Shown here: positions 43,613-51,796 of the stretch, piece by piece | How the letters are laid out: each line of letters begins with the position of its first letter | Numbering within the stretch: the first letter of the stretch is position 1 | NCBI GenBank assembly: GCA_946184125.1 | Contig: CAMHEL010000001.1 | Span: 24,905-88,904 of the forward strand | Length of the DNA: 64,000 nt | Source: an uncultured Prevotellaceae bacterium | GTDB lineage: Bacteria; Bacteroidota; Bacteroidia; Bacteroidales; Bacteroidaceae | Reading direction: 5' to 3' | Notes under the pieces: generated by a model | Seen by the model: the letters and a program-made list of their open reading frames with translations, nothing else | Told to the model about the DNA's origin: nothing | Databases searched by the model: none | Program-made: the position numbers and the translations under genes

Positions 43613-46042
43613 ATGAAAACGACAAAATATAGCTTTTGGGCCATTGTGATGCTCGCCATGGCGGTGGCTGCCTGCTCGCCCGACGAGTTTGAGGGCGTCG
43701 ATGCCAACGGCGTGCCTACGGTCAGCGGAGAGGAATTCACACTCACTGTGGACCAGGAGGTCAACCAAGTTACCGTCTATTATCCCGAGAAACTCGGAGT
43801 CTATCCCGTATGGATCTTCAATGGGGCCACCTACAGCACACTGCATAATTCGGGATGGGCCAACACCGAGGCGGGTACTTATACCGTCGAGCTAAGACTC
43901 GGAAACCGCAACGGTGTCAGCGTCACCGGAGTGAAGAGAGAATTCACCTTCAACGAGACGAAGGTCAACTGGGACAATTACTTCAACCGTATCAAAGACA
44001 AGGAATGGCGAATCGACTATGCCGAGACGGCTCACCTGGCTTGCGGACCATTCGGAGGCGATGGCACCGGGTGGTGGTCGGCTGCTCCATCGGAGAAGAA
44101 AGACTTCGGTGTATACGACGACCGCATCTCATTCTCTGCCGACAACAAAAGGGGTGGGGCTTTCACCTACAACCCTGGCCCCGACGGCATGACTTATGTC
44201 AACAAGGGTACTACAATCTGGGGCAATGGTGACCCCGACTTCGACACACCCACAAAGGAGCAGGTATCGGCTTACCACTTCGAGAGAGGTAAATGGACCG
44301 ACTCCGAAGGACAGCTCATCGATGTCGATTACCTCGTACTCGATGCCAACACCCTCTTCCCATACATCAGTGCCGACAGACAGTACCAGAACCCAAGATT
44401 CCGCATCGAGACCCTCACCGCTTCCAAAATGGTGCTCGTCTATGAGAACGAGCCCGACGGCATCTCGTGGCGATACATCTTCACCAGCAAGGCCGAGGAG
44501 AAGGGATTCGAGGGCTTCGACGCCAACAGCAACTTCAATATGTGGAAGGGCATCGACCCCAACATGACGTTCTACTACAATCCTGACCCGGGATGGGGCA
44601 ATGAGCAGACTGCTGTGCTGCAGAACAGCTTCCAGAAGGGCGACAACGACTACACCGTCAGCATACCAAGCGAGTGCTACGCCGACTGGCAGGCACAGGT
44701 GCACTTCCACACCTCTCTCGCGCTCTCCGCTGCCAACAACTACGACTTCTCCACCATCTTGTTCTCCAACCAGGACATCGACGGCGTCATCGTCAAACTC
44801 ACCAATGAGGACGACAGCGACTTCATCATCGAGGAGCATGTCAGCCTCAAGGCTGGCGAGGAGTACATCTGCTGGAAGAGCGATGTGCCAGGTAAGGACC
44901 TCAACCCCGTAAAACTCGTCTTCGACTTCGGACACGCCAAGGGCAACACCACCGTCAACATTCGCAACATTGTCATCAAGGACCATGCCAACGACGATGG
45001 CACCGTTCTGCCTGACAATGAGGAGAAACCTGGAGCAACATGGGTGGCGGTCGACTCTCCCGACAACCTCGGAGCGGGCTTCAACACCGCTGGCACCATG
45101 CAGTTCTGGTGGGCCGACGCCGGATGGTCGCAAATCGGTAACCCCGACTTCTCGTTCAACAATGGTGTCTATACCATCACAGCTAAGGATGCCACTGTGA
45201 GCGAGTGGCAGGCGCAGTGCTCCATTCACGACGTGAACCTCAACATCGAGCCAGGACAACTCTACGACGTCAGGGCAAAGGTGGAGACAAGTGCCGACCT
45301 CGGACGCTTCACTTTCAAAATCTGTGACGAGGCCGACGACGACAACACGCTCATCTACAACGGCGCACTCGTATTGCAGGCAGGCGAGAACTACGTAGAA
45401 TTCGTTGGAGTCAAATGCCAGAAAGGTGGCAAAGACAGCGGATTCAGTAAGGCTAAACTATTCATCGACCTCGGCGGATGCCCGGCAGGACTCGAAGTCA
45501 GCCTCAGCGACATCATCGTGCAGAAGCACAGCGAGGGCGGTGGCTCATCAGGAGGTGGTGGCGAATGGGACGTCAACTCCGAACGCAACCTCTGGAAACC
45601 CATCTACGACAGTGGACTGAAACCTGCTTTCTGGTATGCACCAGGATGGAACCAAATAGCCGACCCAGAGTACAGCCAGGATGGTGACACATACACCGTC
45701 ACACTGCCAAAGGCTACTACCGACCAGTGGATGGCGCAGATGCACTTCGACACTCAGATATCAGCCAAGAAGGGTGACAAATACAACTTCTACTGCGTGC
45801 TCGAGTCCGACAAAGACCACCCGGGCGTGACGGTGAAACTGACCCAGAACGGCGACGACAACAACTTCTTCTTCGCACCCCGTGTCGCACTGCAAGCCTA
45901 CGAGCCCTTTGTCTTCAAACAGGAGGGGGTGACGCTGCCCAGTGCCGATGCCGACGCGCTCAACCTCTTCTTCGATTTCGGTGGAAACAGTGATGACAAC
46001 ACCATCACCATCAGTAAAGTGTACCTCGAAAAAGCAGAATGA
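43613..46042 (+). CDS. Surface glycan-binding lipoprotein with three tandem CBM-like modules
   Basis: 809 residues. Lipobox AVAAC (Cys21), a PKD- or Ig-like domain about 25-105 (VYPVWIFNGATYSTLHNSGWANTEAGTYTVELR), a beta-rich domain about 115-300, and then three related modules of about 150 residues each, starting near 305, 485 and 660. Each has WxxxxDxxxxFxYxPxW-type start, a GWNQIADPEYS or GWSQIGNPDFS turn, WQAQ/WMAQ plus H (DWQAQVHFHT, EWQAQCSIHD, QWMAQMHFDT) and LFFDFGG-like end, as in CBM4/9-type sheets. A GGGSSGGGG linker precedes the third. It holds the SusE/SusF position, so it is a non-catalytic glycan trap. Its stop overlaps the first ATG of the next ORF. Confidence 0.88.
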   Translation: MKTTKYSFWAIVMLAMAVAACSPDEFEGVDANGVPTVSGEEFTLTVDQEVNQVTVYYPEKLGVYPVWIFNGATYSTLHNSGWANTEAGTYTVELRLGNRNGVSVTGVKREFTFNETKVNWDNYFNRIKDKEWRIDYAETAHLACGPFGGDGTGWWSAAPSEKKDFGVYDDRISFSADNKRGGAFTYNPGPDGMTYVNKGTTIWGNGDPDFDTPTKEQVSAYHFERGKWTDSEGQLIDVDYLVLDANTLFPYISADRQYQNPRFRIETLTASKMVLVYENEPDGISWRYIFTSKAEEKGFEGFDANSNFNMWKGIDPNMTFYYNPDPGWGNEQTAVLQNSFQKGDNDYTVSIPSECYADWQAQVHFHTSLALSAANNYDFSTILFSNQDIDGVIVKLTNEDDSDFIIEEHVSLKAGEEYICWKSDVPGKDLNPVKLVFDFGHAKGNTTVNIRNIVIKDHANDDGTVLPDNEEKPGATWVAVDSPDNLGAGFNTAGTMQFWWADAGWSQIGNPDFSFNNGVYTITAKDATVSEWQAQCSIHDVNLNIEPGQLYDVRAKVETSADLGRFTFKICDEADDDNTLIYNGALVLQAGENYVEFVGVKCQKGGKDSGFSKAKLFIDLGGCPAGLEVSLSDIIVQKHSEGGGSSGGGGEWDVNSERNLWKPIYDSGLKPAFWYAPGWNQIADPEYSQDGDTYTVTLPKATTDQWMAQMHFDTQISAKKGDKYNFYCVLESDKDHPGVTVKLTQNGDDNNFFFAPRVALQAYEPFVFKQEGVTLPSADADALNLFFDFGGNSDDNTITISKVYLEKAE

Positions 46043-46071
46043 TAATAACAGATAATTTTGATTACCTACTT

Positions 46072-47166
46072 ATGAAAAAGTTCTTGTTAATAATCCCACT
46101 GTGCTGCACAGCAGCTTTCGCCAGTTGTGGCGATGATGGCAAGGAGAGCATACCCACGGTGTCGGTTTCCTGCCAGCCCGAACGCATCGAGGCTCCCGAG
46201 GGAGGAGGCGAATACAACATCAGCGTCACCACCACTGGTAAGGAGTGGGGCGTGTACGCCACCGCCGAATGGATTACCGTTGAAACCAGAAGCACGCTGC
46301 AGCCAAAGGGTGACGTCAGCGTCAAGGTGGAGGCCAACCCGCTCACCGAAGTGCGTTCCGCATCGGTGGTCCTCATGTCGGGTGGTGCACGGAAAGTCGT
46401 CGATGTCACACAGGCCGCGGCAAAATCGGCTTCATACTACGCTCCCGAGGGCTACAAACTCGTCTGGCACGATGAGTTCGACCAGGGTAGTGAACTCAAC
46501 CCGAATGACTGGACACATGAGGTGAAACAGGCTGGATGGGTCAACAACGAGTTGCAGAACTACGTCAACCACAAGTCGCCTGCTGGAAGCCTCGTCACCG
46601 AGGTGCGAAACGGCACCCTGCGCATCAACTGCTTCAAGGAAGACGGAAAGGTCTATTCCGGACGTGTCTATGCACGCGTGAAGGAGGGATGGCAGTATGG
46701 ATACATCGAGGCAAGCATCAAACTGCCGAAGGGAAAGGGCACATGGCCCGCTTTCTGGATGATGCCCGTCAACTTCAAGTCATGGCCGGCAGATGGAGAG
46801 ATTGACATCATGGAAGAGGTGGGATACCATCCCGACTATGTGTCGTCGAGCCTGCATGCCAATGCCCACGTGCACTCCAACAACACGCAGATCACGCATG
46901 AGATGCTTGTCCCTGGGGCTGAGGGCGAGTTCCATACCTATGCCATGGAATGGACGGGCTCCAACATCACAACCTACGTCGATGGCATGAAGCAACTCTC
47001 CTACGACAACCGAAAACTGGGACGCGACGACTGGCCTTACGACGACCCCTTCTACATCATCTTCAACCTCGCATGGGGTGGCTCATGGGGTGGAGCACAG
47101 GGCGTCGATGAAGCAGCACTGCCCGTCACCATGGAGGTCGACTACGTGAGGGTGTTCCAAAAGTAA
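46072..47166 (+). CDS. GH16 endo-beta-glucanase (laminarinase type) with BACON domain
   Basis: Endo-acting surface enzyme that cuts beta-1,3- or mixed-linkage glucan. 364 residues from ATG 46072, which gives a clean lipoprotein signal (CCTAAFASC, Cys19); the ATG at 46039 overlaps the previous stop but adds 11 residues before the signal. BACON domain about 32-115 (WGVYATAEWITVETRS), GH16 domain about 128-364 with LVWHDEFDQGSELN, the active site GEIDIMEEVG (nucleophile E243, D245, acid/base E248) and WPAFWMMP. The leader derives from the AAGTAGGT repeat family. Fourth gene of the locus. Confidence 0.95.
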   Translation: MKKFLLIIPLCCTAAFASCGDDGKESIPTVSVSCQPERIEAPEGGGEYNISVTTTGKEWGVYATAEWITVETRSTLQPKGDVSVKVEANPLTEVRSASVVLMSGGARKVVDVTQAAAKSASYYAPEGYKLVWHDEFDQGSELNPNDWTHEVKQAGWVNNELQNYVNHKSPAGSLVTEVRNGTLRINCFKEDGKVYSGRVYARVKEGWQYGYIEASIKLPKGKGTWPAFWMMPVNFKSWPADGEIDIMEEVGYHPDYVSSSLHANAHVHSNNTQITHEMLVPGAEGEFHTYAMEWTGSNITTYVDGMKQLSYDNRKLGRDDWPYDDPFYIIFNLAWGGSWGGAQGVDEAALPVTMEVDYVRVFQK

Positions 47167-47190
47167 AAGGCTTACCCAAAACATGCAAGT

Positions 47191-49419
47191 ATGCGAAAAC
47201 GTATCATTACCGCTGTATGTGCACTGGTGGCTATCGCCGCCAGTGCACAGCAGCCCATCTACCTCGACAGCAGCAAACCTGTCGAGCAGAGGGTGGAGGA
47301 TGCGCTCAGGAGAATGACGCTCGACGAGAAAATCGCCGTCATTCATGCTCAGAGCAAATTCTCGTCGCCCGGCATCAAACGGCTCGGCTTCCCCGACTTC
47401 TGGACCGACGACGGACCACACGGTGTGCGGCCCGACGTGCTCTGGGACCAGTGGGAACAGGCCGGACAAAGCAATGACTCGTGTGTCGCCTTCCCGGCGC
47501 TGACATGTCTCGCGGCTACGTTCAACCCGCTTATGGCAAGGGGTTATGGAGAGGCGCTCGGCGAGGAAGCGCTCTACAGGGGAAAGGACATGATACTCGG
47601 GCCGGGTGTCAATATCTACCGCACGCCTCTCAACGGGCGGAACTTCGAGTACATGGGCGAGGACCCCTTCCTCGCAAGCAGGATGGTGGTGCCCTACATC
47701 GCCGGACTGCAGTCGAAAGGCGTGGCGGCGTGCGTCAAGCACTATGCCCTGAACAACGATGAGAACTACCGCCACCAGGTCAACGTGGTCGTCGACGACC
47801 GTGCTCTCCACGAGATTTACCTGCCTGCGTTCAAGGCGGCGGTCACCGAGGCGGGCACATGGGGCATCATGGGCGCTTATAACCTCTACAAGGGACAGCA
47901 CAACTGCCATAACGACATCCTGCTCAATCAAATCCTGAAAAAGGATTGGAACTACGATGGAGTGGTGGTCTCCGACTGGGGCGGGGCGCACGATACCGAC
48001 GAGGCGGTGCGCTATGGGCTCGACATGGAGTTCGGGACATGGACCGACGGACTCGTCATGGGGCAGACCAACGCCTACGACATGTACCACCTCGCTCAGG
48101 CGTATAAAAAGGCCATCAAACAGGGAAAATACACTCAGCGCGAACTCGACGACAAGGTGCGACGTGTGCTAAGACTATTCTTCCGAACCACCATGAACCG
48201 TAACAGGGGATATGGATTCCTTTGCTCAGAAGGTCACTATGACACTGCGGAGCGCATCGCTGAGGAGGGTATCGTCCTGCTGAAAAACCGCGGAAATGTG
48301 CTGCCCATGAGGCTTGAAGGCAAAAAACGCATCCTCGTGGTGGGAGAGAACGCGGTCAAGATGATGACTGTGGGGGGCGGTAGCTCGTCGCTCAAGGCTC
48401 AGCGCGAACTGCTCCCGCTCGATGAACTGCAGAAAACCTGCCGGAAATGGGGCGTGGAATGCGACTATGCGCGTGGATATGTGGGCGATACGGTGCAGAG
48501 CTACAACGGGGTCACCGTGGGTAGAAGCATCGCCGAGAACCGTACACCGGAGCAGTTGATGGCGGAGGCCGTGGAGAAAGCCAAGGAGGCCGACTACGTG
48601 GTGGTCTTCGGAGGACTCAACAAAAGCGACTTCCAGGACTGCGAGGGGCATGACCGAAAAGAGTATGGACTGCCTTACGGACAGGACCAGCTCGTCGAGA
48701 GGCTCGCGGCTGTCAACAACAATGTCATCTTCGTCAATATCTCGGGAAATGCTGTCGCCATGCCATGGATTGACAAGGTGAACGCCATCGTCCAGGGATG
48801 GTTCATCGGTTCGCAGGCAGGAGAGGCGCTGGCGAAAGTGCTTACCGGAGAGGCCAACCCGTCGGGAAAACTGCCCTTCACATGGGCAAAGAACCTCAAC
48901 GACGTGCCGGCACACCGGCTCGGGGCATACCCGGGAGTGTGGAGAACCGACCATCAAATCATCGACGAGGAGTACAAGGAGGGCATCTTCGTGGGATACA
49001 GAGGTGTCGGCAAATACAAGACGAAACCGCTCTTCGCCTTCGGACATGGACTCAGCTATACCTCTTTCGAAATGGGGAAGGCGACCGCCGACAGAAAGAC
49101 GATGGCGTCTGGCGACAGCATCTCTTTCACCGTCAAAGTGACCAATACTGGTACATGTGATGGCGCCGAGGTGGTGCAACTTTACATCCACGACGTCAAG
49201 TCATCGCTGCCAAGGCCCGACAAGGAACTGAAAGGTTTCCAGAAGGTGTGGCTCAAGGCTGGCGAGAGCCGCGACGTCACCATCACCATCGGAAAAGAGG
49301 CGCTCAGCTTCTACGATGACAGCCGACAGCAGTGGACGGCTGAGCCAGGTGATTTCGAGGCGCTCATTGGCAACGCTTCAGACAACATCTCTTCAAAAGT
49401 GAAGTTCAAACTGCAGTAG
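47191..49419 (+). CDS. GH3 beta-glucosidase
   Basis: Exo-enzyme that releases glucose from the non-reducing end of beta-gluco-oligosaccharides. 742 residues. Signal peptide (AVCALVAIAASAQ), (beta/alpha)8 domain with FWTDDGPHGVRPD, LGPGVNIYRTPLNGRNFEYMGEDPFLA (137-162), CVKHYALNNDE (181-191) and nucleophile D262 in VVSDWGG. Then the alpha/beta sandwich with FVNISGNAVAMPW and the C-terminal fibronectin III-like domain (KVTNTGTCDGAEVVQLY). No lipobox, so it is probably periplasmic, acting after SusC import. Last gene of the locus, closed by a terminator. Confidence 0.96.
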   Translation: MRKRIITAVCALVAIAASAQQPIYLDSSKPVEQRVEDALRRMTLDEKIAVIHAQSKFSSPGIKRLGFPDFWTDDGPHGVRPDVLWDQWEQAGQSNDSCVAFPALTCLAATFNPLMARGYGEALGEEALYRGKDMILGPGVNIYRTPLNGRNFEYMGEDPFLASRMVVPYIAGLQSKGVAACVKHYALNNDENYRHQVNVVVDDRALHEIYLPAFKAAVTEAGTWGIMGAYNLYKGQHNCHNDILLNQILKKDWNYDGVVVSDWGGAHDTDEAVRYGLDMEFGTWTDGLVMGQTNAYDMYHLAQAYKKAIKQGKYTQRELDDKVRRVLRLFFRTTMNRNRGYGFLCSEGHYDTAERIAEEGIVLLKNRGNVLPMRLEGKKRILVVGENAVKMMTVGGGSSSLKAQRELLPLDELQKTCRKWGVECDYARGYVGDTVQSYNGVTVGRSIAENRTPEQLMAEAVEKAKEADYVVVFGGLNKSDFQDCEGHDRKEYGLPYGQDQLVERLAAVNNNVIFVNISGNAVAMPWIDKVNAIVQGWFIGSQAGEALAKVLTGEANPSGKLPFTWAKNLNDVPAHRLGAYPGVWRTDHQIIDEEYKEGIFVGYRGVGKYKTKPLFAFGHGLSYTSFEMGKATADRKTMASGDSISFTVKVTNTGTCDGAEVVQLYIHDVKSSLPRPDKELKGFQKVWLKAGESRDVTITIGKEALSFYDDSRQQWTAEPGDFEALIGNASDNISSKVKFKLQ

Positions 49420-49486
49420 TCTTTCACCCCATCTCTCGTTTGAACAATCTCAAGCGAATTGCTTTCAAACACAATTGCCTTCAAAC

Positions 49487-49530
49487 AAAAAGAGTTCCCC
49501 TCCCAAAATATTACGGGAGGGGAACTCTTT
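49487..49530. terminator. Bidirectional intrinsic terminator after the beta-glucan locus
   Basis: 17-bp perfect stem AAAAGAGTTCCCCTCCC / GGGAGGGGAACTCTTTT with a 10-nt loop. A and T runs at both ends make it work for GH3 (+) and the convergent VWA gene (-). Confidence 0.95.
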
Positions 49531-49551
49531 TTAATGGCCTTATAAAAAATG

Positions 49552-51156
49552 TCATTCATATGCCTCATTATATGCCTCATCCTCCTGATTTGATATCAGC
49601 CCTTTTCTCGACACGTTCTTGATGATTTCGAGCAAGTCTGCACGATAGTGATGCGGGTCGTAGCCGAGGCTGTTTTGCACCAGTTCGGATGCCATTTCAA
49701 GTGTGGCTTCTCCCCTGTACTCCGACGACCTCAGTATCATGCCATAGGCTGCGACACCGGCGGCGAAGCTCAGGTTTTCTGACAGTGGCATCAGCTTCCC
49801 GTCTTTGAACATGTCCTTCACGGCAACGTCCACCTTTAGTGGTATGCTGGGAGTGTTGAGCGATTTCTTATAGCGGAAATCGAATGTCGCGATGACGTCC
49901 TTCGAACTAGAGGTGCCTTTAAGGCTGTTTTTGAACTTCTCGGTGGGAACGATTTCATAAAGAGCGGTGATGGTCTGCCCTGCGCCGATTTCCCCGGCGT
50001 CTTTCTTGTCATCCTCGAAGTCCTCGTTGTTGAGCATCCGGTTCTCGTAACCGATGAGGCGATATTGGCTTACCATGGTCTTATCAAACGAGACCTGGCA
50101 TTTGGCATCGCTTGCCACGCTGACAAATCGTTCGCGCTCATCCACCAAGACCTTGAGCATCTCTTTCTCGCTGTCGATGTAGTAATACGTGCCGTTGCCT
50201 GCATTGGATACCTTCTCCATCATGCTGTCGTTCAGATTGCCGGTTCCAAATCCGAGGCATGTCATATAAATGCCCTGTGCGGCATATTGCTCCACCATTT
50301 CAACAAGCTCCTCATCACTGGTGACTCCCACGTTGAAGTCGCCGTCGGTGCCCATGATGATACGGTTGTTGTATTTGGGGTTGAAGTTGGTCAAGGCTTC
50401 TTTGTAGGCCATTTCCAAGGCTTTACCACCATCGGTGACACCTTCAGCACTCAGTCTTTTGATGGCTTTCTTTATTTTGTCGCTCTTGCTCACAGGGGTC
50501 GATTCCAGCAGTTTCTTCACATCTCCTGAATAGGTGATGAGTGAGATGCGGTCATCGGGGTTCATGTTGTCGACAAGGCGCAGCAGACCGTCCTTCAGTA
50601 ATTCGAGTTTGTCGCTCTCATCCATCGAACCCGATACGTCTACCAGGAAGACAAAGTTGGCACGAGGCACTTCTCCTTCCTTCAAATCCTTGCCCTTGAC
50701 GCCTAATCTGAGGAGTTTGTGCTCGGTATTCCATGGACAGTCGCCCACCTCTGCGTTGATGGCTACGGTGTTGTCGCCGGTAGGCGAGGCATAGTCGAAG
50801 GTGAAATAATTGAGGTATTCCTCTATGCGCACACTCGAAGAGGGTATGTCGTAGCCATTATTCGCATATCTGCGCATGATGGCATACGAGGCTCCATCGG
50901 CATCTATCGAGAAAGTGGATACTGGCTGGTCCTTCACATTGACAAATGGATTCTCTTCGGACTCTTCAAATTTGTTTTCATCTTCTTCTATTCCTTCTGG
51001 TTCTTCTGGCCCATCAGGTATTGGGGTGGTCATTTCATATTCTTCCTCTACGGCTGCTTCCGTATAAGTAACTCCATTCTTTGGCGAATATGCACATCCT
51101 ACGAGGATGCCTGCCAATGCTATTGGCAACCATTTTGATATTTTCATGTTCTTCAT
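49552..51156 (-). CDS. Von Willebrand factor type A lipoprotein (YfbK-like)
   Basis: 534 residues from ATG 51156; the ORF-track start reads TTTGAG-type low-complexity repeats. Lipobox LVGC (Cys21), an acidic Glu/Pro linker, a VWA N-terminal domain (QPVSTFSIDADGASYAIMRRYANNG ... VRIEEYLNYFTFDY), the VWA domain with the metal site DVSGSMDES and later MGTDGDFNVG, and a C-terminal DUF3520-like region (GAGQTITALYEIVP ... AAYGMILRSSEYRG). The layout matches YfbK-family proteins. The role is unknown; the metal site suggests protein binding on the periplasmic or surface side. Confidence 0.9.
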   Translation of the reverse strand: MKNMKISKWLPIALAGILVGCAYSPKNGVTYTEAAVEEEYEMTTPIPDGPEEPEGIEEDENKFEESEENPFVNVKDQPVSTFSIDADGASYAIMRRYANNGYDIPSSSVRIEEYLNYFTFDYASPTGDNTVAINAEVGDCPWNTEHKLLRLGVKGKDLKEGEVPRANFVFLVDVSGSMDESDKLELLKDGLLRLVDNMNPDDRISLITYSGDVKKLLESTPVSKSDKIKKAIKRLSAEGVTDGGKALEMAYKEALTNFNPKYNNRIIMGTDGDFNVGVTSDEELVEMVEQYAAQGIYMTCLGFGTGNLNDSMMEKVSNAGNGTYYYIDSEKEMLKVLVDERERFVSVASDAKCQVSFDKTMVSQYRLIGYENRMLNNEDFEDDKKDAGEIGAGQTITALYEIVPTEKFKNSLKGTSSSKDVIATFDFRYKKSLNTPSIPLKVDVAVKDMFKDGKLMPLSENLSFAAGVAAYGMILRSSEYRGEATLEMASELVQNSLGYDPHHYRADLLEIIKNVSRKGLISNQEDEAYNEAYE

Positions 51157-51215
51157 CTTTTTTGAGCTTTGAGATTTGTAATTTGAGCTTTGAGATTTCA
51201 AAGGATTTTTAAAAA

Positions 51216-51273
51216 GTGGGTTCTATGAATAGCTATAGGCTAAAACCGCCTTGTCGGAATTGATAGAACCCAC
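51216..51273 (-). terminator. Terminator of the small acidic lipoprotein gene
   Basis: Arms GTGGGTTCTAT / ATAGAACCCAC (11 bp) enclose 36 nt; on the minus strand the second arm is followed by TTTTTAAAAA. The long loop is unusual. TTTGAG low-complexity repeats follow at 51161-51200. Confidence 0.7.
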
Positions 51274-51298
51274 CCTGACATAATACTTTTTACCAGTG

Positions 51299-51583
51299 TT
51301 ATTCGCCTTTGCTCTCTTCTGCCTTTTCCTCGGTGTCGGCGGCGGTTGCATCGACGTCCTCGCCGTCCTGAGCAGCATCTGCTTTTTCGCCTTCTTGAGC
51401 AGTCGCATCTACATTCTCGCCGTCCTGAGCGCCAGCCTCTACATTTTCTCCTTCTTGAGCTGTGGTGCTGTCGGTCTGCTCTGTCTTGTTGGTCTGCTCA
51501 TCGGTGTTGTTGCTGTTGTCGGTCTTGCAGGAGGTGAAACTGATGGCAGCTACTACTGCCAATAACATCATCATCTTTTTCAT
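51299..51583 (-). CDS. Small acidic repeat lipoprotein
   Basis: 94 residues. Lipobox ISFTSC (Cys19). The whole mature chain is low complexity: an Asn/Thr/Gln stretch, then degenerate repeats of about 10-14 residues around AQEGENVEA, AQDGENVDA, AQEGEKADA, AQDGEDVDA. It is strongly acidic and probably unfolded, facing the periplasm or surface. The coding repeats are prone to slippage, so length may vary between strains. It has its own perfect promoter. No function is known. Confidence 0.8.
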   Translation of the reverse strand: MKKMMMLLAVVAAISFTSCKTDNSNNTDEQTNKTEQTDSTTAQEGENVEAGAQDGENVDATAQEGEKADAAQDGEDVDATAADTEEKAEESKGE

Positions 51584-51649
51584 AACTTTTCTCTTTTTTA
51601 GTTAGTAATTAGTAAAACAAAATTTCTCATGTCTTTGTTGAAGACGATG

Positions 51650-51681
51650 CAAAGATATGATGTCTTTTCACATGTTCCAAA
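51650..51681 (-). promoter_or_regulatory. Promoter of the acidic lipoprotein gene (TTTG-N20-TATCTTTG)
   Basis: Minus strand TTTG (51681-51678), 20 nt, TATCTTTG (51657-51650); 67 bp before the ATG. Confidence 0.8.
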
Positions 51682-51796
51682 TATTTTTGGCCGCGCTGTA
51701 CGAATACCCCCCTTTTGCTGTACGAATTGCAGCAAAACCTCCTTTTAATCCGTCAGGCGATGGCTTTGGCTCTCAAAACGTCTGCATTTTCAGGAC

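Noticed and set aside
44129-45259. 376-residue minus-strand ORF
   Set aside because: It is a shadow of the glycan-binding lipoprotein; the Val/Glu/Asp-rich composition is typical of antisense frames here.
47083-48090. 335-residue minus-strand ORF
   Set aside because: It is antisense to the GH3 gene and has no domain signature.
51223-51408. Alternative frame extending past the acidic lipoprotein (KKYYVRVGSINSD)
   Set aside because: A frameshifted C-terminal extension was considered, but the bases form the long terminator hairpin and the upstream part is only a shadow of the repeats.
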